NCBI RefSeq assembly: GCF_007748195.1
Contig: NZ_CP037920.1
Span: forward strand, 4,105,800 to 4,169,799
Direction: 5' to 3'
DNA from: Gimesia aquarii
GTDB taxonomy: Bacteria > Planctomycetota > Planctomycetia > Planctomycetales > Planctomycetaceae
DNA length: 64,000 nt
Positions 55,373 to 64,000 of this stretch are shown here, piece after piece. The notes under the pieces were generated by a model. The model was given only the letters and a program-made list of their open reading frames with translations. It was not told where the DNA came from and searched no databases. Position 1 is the first letter of the stretch. Each line of letters starts with the position of its first letter. The position numbers and the translations under genes were made by a program.

Positions 55373-56773
55373 TTACTGAGCCTCTTTGACAAGTTCGTGT
55401 ATGCGACGCATCAGAATATCTTCGGTGCCTTTTGACCAGGGACCGGGTTGATTGTAATAGATCATCGAAAAGTCATATTCGTATCCACCTTCGGCCCGCA
55501 TGCGCTCTGAGGCAACATAACCAAAAATATCATTGGCATAAGCGGTGATCCAAACCAGATCACTTTTGATTTCTTTCTTTAGACGAAGTGCATAATCGAC
55601 GACGACTTCTCCCCCCAGAAAGATCATGGTTAATTGATTACCAAATTTCCAGACTTGTATCGGAGCAGGGTAGGTTTCAGGAAGATGTCCTTTTTGCTTA
55701 TAAATCGCCAGCATATTCTCTGCATGTTTTTTGACTTGCTCTCGTTTATTTCCGAGTGCTTTTTTCAATTGTGCTTCTGTGGGACGCTCAATGGGAAGGT
55801 TGGCAACACCATAGGATGTCTTGATTGGAGAATTGATTTCCTGCATGGGCTGTTTCAAAAGACGAGAGACTTCCAGAGCAATTGCTCGTCCATGACCAAT
55901 GGCCAGATCTTTGGCGACATTCTTATTACCTCGTATGGGATTCTGATCCGCACCACAACCGATGGTACAAATTGCGGTGACATCGCCATGCTGTTCTTCA
56001 ATGTATTTTGCCGCATAGCCAGCCCAGTCACCATTCAACCGATTGTAATCACTACCGAAAGTCGTACAGTGACAGGCATAATTGAAAACGACCCCTCGCA
56101 GTTTTCCTGAGTCATCGGTAACTTTAATCAACGGTAGACTATGATCAACGGGTCCTTCTGGATTGAATCCAAACCCGCTCCACTTGCCATTCTTCAACAT
56201 GCGACGGTTTTGGGCAAAGCTTACTTTACCGGAAATGACCGACATCTTTCCAGGGCGAAGATCCTGAATGGCTCTTCCTACAGATTCTACGATTTGTGTT
56301 TCGACCATATCCCAATATTTTTGTGAAGCCTGCTTTTGCTCACTCGTCATCGGAGTTGAAAAGATATTCGATAAGCCTTCGACCGGGTGAGGAGCGGTAT
56401 GGGAGTGGGTACTACAAACCACCAATTGATCGCGGTTCATTCCATACTCTTTTTTCACCTTTCCGGCAACGCGATCAACAAAACTCCCCGCAAAGCCAAT
56501 GGAATCAATGGAAACCAGCGAACAGATTTTTCTGTCTGAAGTTTTGATGGCAACTGCACGAATATAAAGAGGCTCATCAATGCCTTCATAAACTACAGCA
56601 CGGTTTCCATAACCAGAAAGCCTCAATGGGACTTCGGGAGTAATTTCCGTCTTTGCAAAACCAAAAGAAAATGTTGTTTCTGCAGCTGTAAGAGTTCGCT
56701 GTGTAGAGAAACTGGATCCCAAGAGGAGAAACAGAACAGGAAATGGTAGGAATCTTTGAATTATCAAAAGCAT
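55373..56773 (-). CDS. Neutral/alkaline ceramidase-like secreted protein
   Basis: 466 residues with an N-terminal signal ('FLPFPVLFLLLGSSFS'). The body starts 'FGFAKTEITPEVPLRLSGYGNR', the usual start of the neutral/alkaline non-lysosomal ceramidase N-terminal domain. The zinc-site motif 'CSTHSHTAPHP' and 'FNYACHCTTFG' are present. The C-terminal immunoglobulin-like domain of true ceramidases is missing and length is shorter than the about 650 of those enzymes. Many planctomycete paralogues exist, and their natural substrate is uncertain. Upstream of and probably co-transcribed with the PQQ-propeller gene. Confidence 0.9.
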   Translation of the reverse strand: MLLIIQRFLPFPVLFLLLGSSFSTQRTLTAAETTFSFGFAKTEITPEVPLRLSGYGNRAVVYEGIDEPLYIRAVAIKTSDRKICSLVSIDSIGFAGSFVDRVAGKVKKEYGMNRDQLVVCSTHSHTAPHPVEGLSNIFSTPMTSEQKQASQKYWDMVETQIVESVGRAIQDLRPGKMSVISGKVSFAQNRRMLKNGKWSGFGFNPEGPVDHSLPLIKVTDDSGKLRGVVFNYACHCTTFGSDYNRLNGDWAGYAAKYIEEQHGDVTAICTIGCGADQNPIRGNKNVAKDLAIGHGRAIALEVSRLLKQPMQEINSPIKTSYGVANLPIERPTEAQLKKALGNKREQVKKHAENMLAIYKQKGHLPETYPAPIQVWKFGNQLTMIFLGGEVVVDYALRLKKEIKSDLVWITAYANDIFGYVASERMRAEGGYEYDFSMIYYNQPGPWSKGTEDILMRRIHELVKEAQ

Positions 56774-57327
56774 TACATGAGCCTGGAAAAGTGGTCAATC
56801 TTTATAGCCAAGTATTGTTTTCATTATGACATAAACAATCATCGATGTGAACTAGTCCTCACTGTATTGGGTCCTGCATCTTGATTTTTCTTAGTATTTT
56901 TTCTGATTCTGCTGCTCTTTATTTGATAGCCTCTCATTACAAGCCCTCCTTTGCCTGAAGTTTGATCTTAAGTTATTGACCAAAAAACAAAGCCCATCAA
57001 ATTGATACTGTCGCGCCAGAAACAGATACCATTCAACGGGCTTTGTTATGGTATTGATCCTGCAGCGTTCCGATTTTGTTTTCTTTTTTGAAATTTTTTT
57101 CATTCATGACAGGTATCGTTTCTTTCGATCCTGATTCTGCTAATGGAAAGTGTGAATTTTATAATTGATTTTCTGGTATGTATTGTGTTTTTATTACCCT
57201 ATGGATAACAATATAAACTACTGGTTGGTGAATCAGCATCAACAACCCTCATGCAATATCCTTCCTCTGATCCCCTTAAAGATTTAGAATTACTTACATC
57301 AAGATTTGATACTGGGAGTTAAAAGTC
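56774..57327. other. Divergent intergenic region
   Basis: 554 bases between the ceramidase-like gene (leftward) and the zinc-ribbon gene (rightward). Contains the hairpin at 56986-57047. A short minus-strand frame at 56891-57103 runs through that hairpin and has no supporting feature. The region also holds the promoter of the rightward gene; GGGAG precedes its GTG. Confidence 0.55.
56986..57047. repeat. Long imperfect hairpin, possible small RNA or element remnant
   Basis: Perfect 10-bp arms AACAAAGCCC / GGGCTTTGTT enclose 42 bases whose flanks can continue pairing with G-U pairs ('ATCAAATTGATACTG' against 'CAGATACCATTCAAC'). On the plus strand the 3' arm is followed by ATGG, not a U-tract. 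Structured RNA, or the trace of a small inverted-repeat element. Confidence 0.45.
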
Positions 57328-58284
57328 GTGTCGGGACTAACAGTCACTTGCCCTCACTGCCAGACAAAAGTCAGGCTCAAAAGCTCTAAAATGCTCGGCA
57401 AAAAGGTCAATTGTCGAAGTTGTGAAACCCCTTTTGTGCTTAAAGCAGATGGCCAAAAGAAATCCCAATCAGCTCGTAGACCCAAAAGCGAGGATCTCGA
57501 AGAGAGCGGTGCGAATTCCTATGATCCCGAACGGATTCGAGCACGTCGTTTAAAAAAACGTAAAAGTACCTCAGGGTCAAAGAGTGTTGCAAAAGACTCC
57601 TCTTCAAAAAAATCAAAGTCATCAAAAAAGTCCGACTCTCAGATACCACTTCCTCTCCTTATTGGCGGCTGTGTTCTGGGCCTGTGTGTCACAGCAGGCC
57701 TGATCTACTTTGTCTATTCAATGGGAAGTTCGTTGAATTCTGGCGCAACAGCCAAGAAAAAAGCGGCAGCGCCGGTTAAATTTGCCAAATTTGAACCGGA
57801 AGTAGGTGATTTTGGTTGTGAATACCCAGAGGGATGGACCGTGAAAAATGGTGGAGGAAAAGGGGGAGTTCAAAGCTGGGCACAATTCCTTTCTCCAGAT
57901 GAAAGCACCAAAATATCAATTCGAGGAAATATGACAGGAGCAGCTTTGGGAGGCGCTGGCATCTCTATGACACAAGGTGCTGATGCTGATGAGATTGAAC
58001 CTCCCGTTGTGGATATTCATCGTTTAATGAAAATCAAATTTTCCGATGATTACCCAAACTATGAAGAAATCGGGGCTCATCAATTATTCAAAACCAAAAT
58101 GGGGGATACTTGCTCATCTATCTTTACCACCAAAACGATGTTTGGAGGGAAACAGAAAGGCTACCGTGTTACCTTGCTTACAGGGAGAGTCCAGTTTAAT
58201 TTGATTTGCCTTTGTGACGAAGGGCTATTTGAACAAATGCGTCCCACTTTTGATAAGGTCGTTCAAACCATTCATGAAAAATAA
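57328..58284 (+). CDS. Zinc-ribbon membrane protein
   Basis: 318 residues from a GTG with GGGAG upstream. The N-terminal zinc ribbon 'VTCPHCQTKVRLKSSKMLGKKVNCRSC' has two Cys-x-x-Cys pairs (MJ0042-like). A Ser/Lys-rich linker (about 45-105) leads to one membrane helix ('LLIGGCVLGLCVTAGLIYFVY'), then an extracytoplasmic domain (about 150-318; 'FGCEYPEGWTVKNGGG') of unknown fold, somewhat PsbP-like. It would be a bitopic protein with a cytoplasmic metal-binding head. It ends 25 bases from the convergent gene, which also has an N-terminal zinc ribbon. Role unknown. Confidence 0.8.
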   Translation: MSGLTVTCPHCQTKVRLKSSKMLGKKVNCRSCETPFVLKADGQKKSQSARRPKSEDLEESGANSYDPERIRARRLKKRKSTSGSKSVAKDSSSKKSKSSKKSDSQIPLPLLIGGCVLGLCVTAGLIYFVYSMGSSLNSGATAKKKAAAPVKFAKFEPEVGDFGCEYPEGWTVKNGGGKGGVQSWAQFLSPDESTKISIRGNMTGAALGGAGISMTQGADADEIEPPVVDIHRLMKIKFSDDYPNYEEIGAHQLFKTKMGDTCSSIFTTKTMFGGKQKGYRVTLLTGRVQFNLICLCDEGLFEQMRPTFDKVVQTIHEK

Positions 58285-58309
58285 GGCTGAGCTAGAAATC
58301 GCTCGTTTT

Positions 58310-59326
58310 TCATCCCCAATGCCAAGCGAAGCGTTTTTTGAAATGATGATAATACAGGCCAATCATACGCAGCGCAACAATTTCCAGATACAGAATGATC
58401 CCCATCATAATGATAATTCCCACGACACCTAATTGCATGGCCGTAATTGTGGTAAAAATCTGAAAAACAGCCGTGATAAAAATAGCACCTGCCGTGAAGA
58501 AATAAGCAGCCATTGATCGGAAGATTGTTATGATCATTAAATCAATTCGAAAGACGGTTTCAAATCCACCCACGGCGACGCATAACGCAAGAATGGGCCA
58601 GAAAAACAGTCCCGCACAATAGAGAAAAACGAACACACCAAGATGAAAAAGCGGTAAAAAATCAGCAAGTTCCTGAGGAATGAGATTGGGTACACCGCCA
58701 CCAGCCATATCTTCAACATAGAAATAAATCGCGAATCCCAAATAAAGATAAGCTGGTAAATGGACTAGCAACCAAGTCCCCGCCCATTTGAGCATTGGAA
58801 TGAAATAGCCTTCTTCCGGGCTTAGCTCTGGTAATTCTTTGCGTCCAGATGTCGCTTCGTAGATTACACTAAATCGATAATTACTATACCACCCCAGGAT
58901 GATGATATAGCCAAATAATCCAAATCGCCCCCCATAAGGTAATACCAGATCTCGTAAACAGAGCAGGATCCAGATAAAAACAAATGTGAACAAATTCGCG
59001 GGATCTAACAGAAAGAGGAATGTCTCTTTCAAATCCTGGACATAATTATTCGTCTTTTTTCGGGTGACTGGGCCATCTTCGTCTCCCTGATATTTTTCTG
59101 CCTTGACCATCGGCTTTCTGACAACCCGCCGAATGGATTTTGATTTAGCCTCCAGTTCAACAGCATCATCTAACAGTTTGGAAAAATCATCGTCATTGTG
59201 ATCCGTTTCTGGCTCTGGAATTGTGATCGTTTCACCACACTCTTTGCAACGCATACGCTTACCGGCTGCTTCATCACGAACCTTATACTTCTTTGCACAA
59301 ATATCACAGCTTACTTTGATGGTCAT
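58310..59326 (-). CDS. Zinc-ribbon polytopic membrane protein
   Basis: 338 residues. It starts with a zinc ribbon, 'VSCDICAKKYKVRDEAAGKRMRCKEC', with the same spacing as the neighbouring gene's. Acidic linker, then about five to six membrane helices ('LFTFVFIWILLCLRDLVL', 'IFITAVFQIFTTITAMQLGVVGI') and a C-terminal His-rich tail ('GLYYHHFKKRFAWHWG'). Resembles the DUF4013-type membrane proteins seen in planctomycetes, though I am not certain of the family. Convergent with 57328-58284; two adjacent zinc-ribbon membrane proteins suggest a shared task. Confidence 0.78.
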   Translation of the reverse strand: MTIKVSCDICAKKYKVRDEAAGKRMRCKECGETITIPEPETDHNDDDFSKLLDDAVELEAKSKSIRRVVRKPMVKAEKYQGDEDGPVTRKKTNNYVQDLKETFLFLLDPANLFTFVFIWILLCLRDLVLPYGGRFGLFGYIIILGWYSNYRFSVIYEATSGRKELPELSPEEGYFIPMLKWAGTWLLVHLPAYLYLGFAIYFYVEDMAGGGVPNLIPQELADFLPLFHLGVFVFLYCAGLFFWPILALCVAVGGFETVFRIDLMIITIFRSMAAYFFTAGAIFITAVFQIFTTITAMQLGVVGIIIMMGIILYLEIVALRMIGLYYHHFKKRFAWHWG

Positions 59327-59524
59327 TCTGGTTGCCTACAATGGAAAATGAAACAGAAATCATGTGCTCCCGATTTCAACGTGTTGTTATTCCAGTCGGA
59401 TCAATCTTTTACCATTTTTTTATAGAGAATGTGAGTCTACCATCATGTTTTTGTTTAAATATTCGACTCTGTAACGATCAAAAATATTACAGTTCTAGAT
59501 AAAGAATATTATTGGCTTTCGTTT

Positions 59525-60667
59525 TCAGCGATGGAGTGTTTGTAGACAGATTGAGAGCTGCCTAATTAGATAACATGCTCGAAGCGATGTTAAGAAAACA
59601 ACACAAATTACAACAACGGAACACCAAAAGGTTATTGAAGAATTATCAACGAAAGAACGAGATAACAACCAACTTAGTGCTATGACAGGAAATACTGACG
59701 TCGAAGCAAAAGTTAAAAACTTGCTCGAGTTGTCAGAAAAGAGTGCGATCCAAGGAAAGTTATCATCAATTTCTCCAACCCTCTCTACCAATTTAACAGC
59801 ATTTGATAGATGTGAGATAAAACCAAATAAGACACCAAGAATAAGAAGAGGTGCTGCTAGTTTTGCACTATCTTCATTGATAGAAAGCCCGAGCACGGAA
59901 ATCGATCTGGATTTACCAGAGAGCTTACGATCTATCCATAATAAAGCAGCAGATGGTGTCAACGTTTTTATATCTTCCCAATAGATTTGAGCATTTGATT
60001 TCCGGCTAAATATTTTTAGATCGTTACTTTCCAGAATCTTGTCAGGAAAGATTACTTTTCTAGATAGAATATTTATGGTCATTTTGACAGGACGAGGATG
60101 ATGCTTATTTCTATTAGTAAATTGAATGATTTCTTTTCCAATTGTCATGCTTTCACTTAGCCTAGAAAATTGAATCTCTTCATTCGCTATCTTTTGAATT
60201 TTGTCTTGATACTGGGAGAGTTTGATGTTTTCCTCCTGCAATGCAAATAAAAGTTTTTGATTTTTTTTGCTAATGTCAGTACCTGCGAATATTGATTCTT
60301 CCGCATCTCCAAAAATGGTATCTGCCTTAGATTCAATTAAAATGTCAGTCATATAACAGGTGCTAAGTTTATACTTTAATACATTTAAGCTTTCTTCCGG
60401 AACAAGTTTCGCCATTGCGAATGGTAAGCCAAGTTCACTACGAATTTTGTGGTGGTGATCAATTTGTGCAAGGGCTTTTGCAGTATCCCTACTTGGATCT
60501 CTGGACATACTTAGGAAATAAATCAGATCTTTTACATCTGCACGAGCAGCTAAAAGCTCATGCGTATCTGGAACTTGTGGTGCTACTGCAAAAACAAGAG
60601 TGGCGGCACAAATCCCCAAGTAAGTCCTATGAATAAATCGTAGTTGTCTCAGATGTTCTTCGGTCAT
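59525..60667 (-). CDS. Orphan membrane protein with coiled-coil and C-terminal helices
   Basis: 380 residues, AT-rich codon use. One hydrophobic segment near the N-terminus ('TYLGICAATLVFAVA'), then a long helical, charged region (about 40-270; 'LFALQEENIKLSQYQDKIQKIANEE' suggests coiled coil), then two or three membrane helices at the C-terminus ('LAAPLLILGVLFGFI', 'STSVFPVIALSWLLS', 'FWCSVVVICVVFLTSL'). No catalytic motif, cysteine pair or known family is recognised. No close same-strand partner. Confidence 0.75.
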   Translation of the reverse strand: MTEEHLRQLRFIHRTYLGICAATLVFAVAPQVPDTHELLAARADVKDLIYFLSMSRDPSRDTAKALAQIDHHHKIRSELGLPFAMAKLVPEESLNVLKYKLSTCYMTDILIESKADTIFGDAEESIFAGTDISKKNQKLLFALQEENIKLSQYQDKIQKIANEEIQFSRLSESMTIGKEIIQFTNRNKHHPRPVKMTINILSRKVIFPDKILESNDLKIFSRKSNAQIYWEDIKTLTPSAALLWIDRKLSGKSRSISVLGLSINEDSAKLAAPLLILGVLFGFISHLSNAVKLVERVGEIDDNFPWIALFSDNSSKFLTFASTSVFPVIALSWLLSRSFVDNSSITFWCSVVVICVVFLTSLRACYLIRQLSICLQTLHR

Positions 60668-61203
60668 AGCTATCCACTTCTCATTCCGCTCATGTGACCT
60701 TTTGGGTATGAGTCACATTATTAAAAGTAGGGTTTGTCTTGTGATAACTACATTTAAATCTTGATCTGTGAATAACCATATATTATGAGTTAATTATTCA
60801 CCACACTCAATGGTTGTTGATTTATATATCATCCCCAATTCAGCCTGTCTTAGAACTCTATTACCAATTGAGTGTGTCTTGTGACATACGAACTATTTCC
60901 GTTATTGCGACTCTTTCTTCACACATGCATTAGCAAAACGATTATTCTACTTCAAACCGGTCTACGATTTTTCTATGTCACATAAATTTAGAAAAGCAGG
61001 TTTCCTGCAATGGTTGAGAGCCGAAACAAGCATTTTCAGATGACCAATAAATGTAAATTCATCAAAGACAACAGGAAAAGTGAAGATGAATCAGATCTAA
61101 TAGTATATTCAGAGTAATTTACTTTAACATAAAGGTTTCAGAGGGTATAAAAGAGATGATTAATCATTCAAAATTGATTGTTTCACTCTACGGAGTATGA
61201 CTA
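60668..61203. other. Divergent intergenic region, AT-rich
   Basis: 536 bases between the orphan membrane protein (leftward) and the alpha/beta hydrolase (rightward). Nothing coding is supported. A GGAG site precedes the ATG at 61204. No strong palindrome seen. Confidence 0.55.
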
Positions 61204-62145
61204 ATGGCAGCCTTGGATTTTCAGGACAAGTTATTGCGGTGTTTAGGTGGTGAATGGCCCAAACCACCTGCACTGAGTGTCATTTCACGAAAAACCATTC
61301 AAAAGCAAGGCTATCGTATTGAGTCGCTCACCTATGAGGTGGAGCCTGGCGACGCGATTCCCGCCATGCTTCTGATTCCCGATACGGTATCTCCAGCCCA
61401 TCCTGCACCGGCTGTTGCTGTCTGGCATCAACATGCAGGTCAGTATCATTTAGGGAAAAGTGAACCTGCTGGTTTAGCAGGGAATCCAATGCATCATACA
61501 GGTGCCGCATTGGCTAAAGAGGGATTTGTCGTTTTATGCCCTGATGCCCTTTGCTTTGAAGAGCGCCAGGATCCCAGTAAAAGACTAAAGGCCGGTCACT
61601 ATGAACGGCATGAATTTCTGCGATATGTTGTCGCTGGCAAATGTATGGCCTGGAAAAATATACTCGACATGAAACGGGCGATTGACTTTCTTCAAAGCCG
61701 GCCAGAAGTCATCGACGAAAATATTGGCTGTTATGGACACTCAATGGGTTCAACACATACCTGGCTAGTCGGTCCCTGGGAGAAGAGAATCAAATGCCTG
61801 GTCGGAAACTGTTGCCTACCCACTTATCGTGGGATTCATCGAGAGCACATGCTGCATTGCTTTCCAAATTTTATCCCAGGAATTTATGAATTCGGTGATA
61901 CTCCGGATATTGCCGCTCTCATTGCTCCTCGGCCGCTACATTTGAACTTTGGTGAATTAGATGGGGGTAGTCCCATCGAAGATGTGCGGGACGGTGTAAA
62001 AATAATTGCAAACAATTATGCGACCATGCATGCAAAAAAGAATTTCACTTATTATATTGAAGAGGGGGCCGGGCATGTGCTCTCTCCTAAAATGTGGGAA
62101 AAGACCCTGTCACACTTTCAACATCATCTGAAGTCTCAATCATAA
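61204..62145 (+). CDS. Alpha/beta hydrolase, dienelactone-hydrolase/acetyl-esterase type
   Basis: 313 residues, no signal peptide, so cytoplasmic. Nucleophile elbow 'GCYGHSMGSTHTWL' (Gly-His-Ser-Met-Gly), acid loop 'LNFGELDGGSPIEDV' and the catalytic His in 'EEGAGHVLSP'. 'AVAVWHQHAGQYHLGKSEPAG' carries a likely oxyanion-hole region. The fold type matches DLH/abhydrolase_7-type esterases. The M20 peptidase gene follows with a 24-base gap, so both may act on one ester- or amide-bearing compound. Confidence 0.92.
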   Translation: MAALDFQDKLLRCLGGEWPKPPALSVISRKTIQKQGYRIESLTYEVEPGDAIPAMLLIPDTVSPAHPAPAVAVWHQHAGQYHLGKSEPAGLAGNPMHHTGAALAKEGFVVLCPDALCFEERQDPSKRLKAGHYERHEFLRYVVAGKCMAWKNILDMKRAIDFLQSRPEVIDENIGCYGHSMGSTHTWLVGPWEKRIKCLVGNCCLPTYRGIHREHMLHCFPNFIPGIYEFGDTPDIAALIAPRPLHLNFGELDGGSPIEDVRDGVKIIANNYATMHAKKNFTYYIEEGAGHVLSPKMWEKTLSHFQHHLKSQS

Positions 62146-62169
62146 ATATTTCGACTCTGGAAATCATAA

Positions 62170-63297
62170 ATGGATGCTCTCAAATATACGAAAGAACTTG
62201 TTGCGTTTGAATCAACGAGTTGTTACTCCAATCTGGAAGTCAGTGATTATGTGGAATCGACTCTCAAAGAACTGGGATTTGACATCGAGCGTCTGGAATT
62301 TAACGACCCCAATGGCATTCGCAAAGCGAACATCATCGGACGTAAAGGAACAGGCAAGGGCGGTCTAGCCTATTTCGCTCATACGGATGTGGTTCCCGCT
62401 GATCCCTGGTTTACTGATGAGTTCACTCCTTTTACCCCGACTTTAAAGGAAGATAAACTTTACGGTCGGGGAAGTTGTGATATGAAAGGCTCCATCGCTT
62501 GCATGTTGTCGGCAGCGAAACAGTATGCCGACCGTCCTTTGAAACAGCCACTCTATATTACATGTACCGCTGATGAAGAAGTTGGATATCATGGTGCACG
62601 GAATGTGGCCGAAAAATCATCCATGTACCAGGAAATGATTGAAGGTGAGAGTCATGGAATCATTGGTGAACCCACACGACTGGAAGTTGTTTACGCACAC
62701 AAGGGAACCTATGGTTTCCAGGTGATTTCACATGGTCGGGCGGCGCACTCAAGCCTGAGTACTGGTATTAATGCCAATCTGGCAATGATCCCGTTTCTCG
62801 TAGAGATGAAAGCACTCTACGAGGAATGCATGTCAGACCCTCGCTGGCAGAATCAGGAATTTGATCCTCCCACCAATGGCTGGAACATCGGAATTAATGA
62901 CAGAACGGCCGCAGTCAATATTACGCCGCCACAAAGTATCTGCACAGTTTACTTCAGACCAATGCCAGGACAGGATCCAGAAGAACTGGTAACACGTGCG
63001 CGAAGTGCTGCTGAAAAATGTGGAGTAGAATTCCAGTTCAAATGTGGAGGCCAACCGGTCTATACTGACCCCCATTCCCCATTCGTGAATGAAGTGCTGA
63101 AGATCGCGGGTACCGAACGCGCAAAAACAGTTTCTTATGGAACGGATGGCAGCATGTTTCACGAACTGAAAAACATCGTTGTGTTTGGCCCGGGAGATAT
63201 TGGACAAGCTCACACCCACGATGAATTCATTGAATTAGGTCAGTTGGAACAAGGGACCCATAAATTTGGTGCATTGATTGAGCACTACTGTTTGTAG
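62170..63297 (+). CDS. M20 family metallopeptidase (ArgE/DapE-like)
   Basis: 375 residues. It hydrolyses an amide bond using two zinc ions. Metal ligands and catalytic residues are visible: 'AYFAHTDVVPADPW', 'YGRGSCDMKGSIACML', 'CTADEEVGYHGARN' with the general-base Glu, 'IIGEPTRLEVVYAHKGTYG', and the C-terminal His in 'GQAHTHDEFIE'. The dimerisation domain is present ('GRAAHSSLSTGINA'). Closest in style to acetylornithine deacetylase/succinyl-diaminopimelate desuccinylase; no arginine or lysine genes are nearby, so the substrate is open. Confidence 0.95.
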   Translation: MDALKYTKELVAFESTSCYSNLEVSDYVESTLKELGFDIERLEFNDPNGIRKANIIGRKGTGKGGLAYFAHTDVVPADPWFTDEFTPFTPTLKEDKLYGRGSCDMKGSIACMLSAAKQYADRPLKQPLYITCTADEEVGYHGARNVAEKSSMYQEMIEGESHGIIGEPTRLEVVYAHKGTYGFQVISHGRAAHSSLSTGINANLAMIPFLVEMKALYEECMSDPRWQNQEFDPPTNGWNIGINDRTAAVNITPPQSICTVYFRPMPGQDPEELVTRARSAAEKCGVEFQFKCGGQPVYTDPHSPFVNEVLKIAGTERAKTVSYGTDGSMFHELKNIVVFGPGDIGQAHTHDEFIELGQLEQGTHKFGALIEHYCL

Positions 63298-63307
63298 ATT
63301 TTGCTTT

Positions 63308-64000
63308 TTAAGGTTGATCAGCAGGTTTTGGATTATTAAAAAGCTCAGGATCAAATGGATCTTCCGGTTTGGGTTGAACCATTTCTTCGATTTCCGCATC
63401 TGTTAATTTCTTTGGCTCAAAACCGGAAATTAAAGAAATGTCTCCTTTTAAAGCAGCAGGAGCAGCTTCCAGCTTTGCCTGTTTCACAGCTGACTTACCC
63501 CAATTAGGGTCCAGAAGATTCTTTTTCGCCTGACCGTGTCGACGTGCTGCACGACGTGCTAAACGCTCCGCCCGCAATTCGTCTTGCTGGATGCGATCAG
63601 CCACAACTTCTGACACCCATTTTTGGAGAAGCTGCTTCTGTTTCCGTGCAGCATGTCCGGAAAATACGACCATGCCACGTTGGGGGTGTTCTTTCTCTGG
63701 CTTCACCAGTAACTGACTACGAGTAGGATCATCTAAATCAATCCACCGCAGCACTTCTGCTAGATTTCTTTCTGCATGAATTCTGTGATTTCCATAGCGT
63801 CTACTAATCTGAGTCAGGCGAAATTGTGATTTTGTAGCACTACCATGACAATTCGCATTACCACATTTATTTGAAAGAATGGGTTGGATTTTTCGAACAA
63901 ATATCGCTGATTGCTCCCGCGAGATTCCTGTTAATGAAGTTGCTTCCTCAGAGCGTTCCGCCTGTTTTTTTAGTATCTTCTCCTGGATTTTTTGGTTTAC
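63308..64000 (-). CDS. Partial protein with a CX4CH heme-like motif, N-terminus cut by window edge
   Basis: The frame is open from the stop at 63308 to the window edge, 230 residues, so the start lies beyond 64000. A shorter GTG-initiated frame from 63754 would leave out the key part. Residues just upstream of that GTG read 'QPILSNKCGNANCHGSATKSQF', a Cys-x4-Cys-His-Gly site like the planctomycete cytochrome variants with 'GCNxGxCHG'. After it comes a basic helical stretch ('AERLARRAARRHGQAKK') and an acidic, Pro-rich tail. Probably the end of a larger exported cytochrome-like protein; whether heme is bound is not certain. Confidence 0.75.
   Translation of the reverse strand, partial: VNQKIQEKILKKQAERSEEATSLTGISREQSAIFVRKIQPILSNKCGNANCHGSATKSQFRLTQISRRYGNHRIHAERNLAEVLRWIDLDDPTRSQLLVKPEKEHPQRGMVVFSGHAARKQKQLLQKWVSEVVADRIQQDELRAERLARRAARRHGQAKKNLLDPNWGKSAVKQAKLEAAPAALKGDISLISGFEPKKLTDAEIEEMVQPKPEDPFDPELFNNPKPADQP

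Overview
The window is most likely chromosomal DNA of a planctomycete, probably close to Gimesia or another member of the Planctomycetaceae. This rests on family content, because no ribosomal marker is present. The diagnostic families are two DUF1501 proteins, a DUF1080 protein, two exported PQQ-type beta-propellers, a CRTAC1-type FG-GAP protein, and a planctomycete fusion carrying ThuA, membrane-bound-dehydrogenase, cupredoxin and CxxCH modules. Ser/Thr kinases with an ECF sigma factor, neutral-ceramidase-type proteins, porins and several multiheme cytochromes c fit the same group. One tRNA gene is present (tRNA-Arg, anticodon TCT). I saw no insertion sequence, prophage, CRISPR array or rRNA.

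Layout. 1-4.5 kb: partial DUF1080 protein, GNAT acetyltransferase, and an exported PQQ propeller with an internal methyltransferase-like domain. 5.4-10.2 kb: a signalling island with a pseudokinase, a canonical Ser/Thr kinase with TPR-like tail, and an ECF sigma factor. 10.4-14 kb: a pentaheme cytochrome c and an outer-membrane-barrel-like protein as a tight pair. 14.4-21.6 kb: an AT-rich stretch with a GT-C glycosyltransferase, a four-part exported fusion (LolA-like, membrane hairpin, C39-like peptidase, DUF1573), a Cys-rich secreted protein with a leader-like Gly-Gly motif, and an OpgC-like acyltransferase. 21.7-29.7 kb: an FHA-class III cyclase facing a redox operon of tetraheme cytochrome c, cyclic-nucleotide-binding/four-cluster ferredoxin, diheme-b-like membrane protein and decaheme cytochrome c. 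29.7-34 kb: small conserved proteins (DUF2293, DUF1653, CPXCG), malic enzyme and NADP-type glutamate dehydrogenase. 34.5-39.8 kb: TVP38/DedA-like protein, flavin disulfide reductase, membrane proteins and FG-GAP protein. 40-50.6 kb: DUF1501, esterase, porin, the 1706-residue mega-fusion and a second DUF1501. 50.6-51.8 kb: noncoding DNA with two tandem palindromic repeats and the tRNA. 52-64 kb: second PQQ propeller, ceramidase-like protein, two zinc-ribbon membrane proteins, an orphan membrane protein, alpha/beta hydrolase, M20 peptidase and a partial heme-motif protein.

Two neighbourhoods look most like undescribed systems. The first is the Cys-rich protein next to the exported C39-like/DUF1573 fusion and a GT-C enzyme, separated from them by a hairpin. 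This would fit a precursor with periplasmic processing machinery. The second is the cyclase facing a redox operon whose ferredoxin carries a cyclic-nucleotide site with the conserved Gly-Glu and Arg residues. This would fit nucleotide-controlled electron transfer. Both functional readings are inferences from sequence and context. All family calls come from reading motifs by eye, without database searches.
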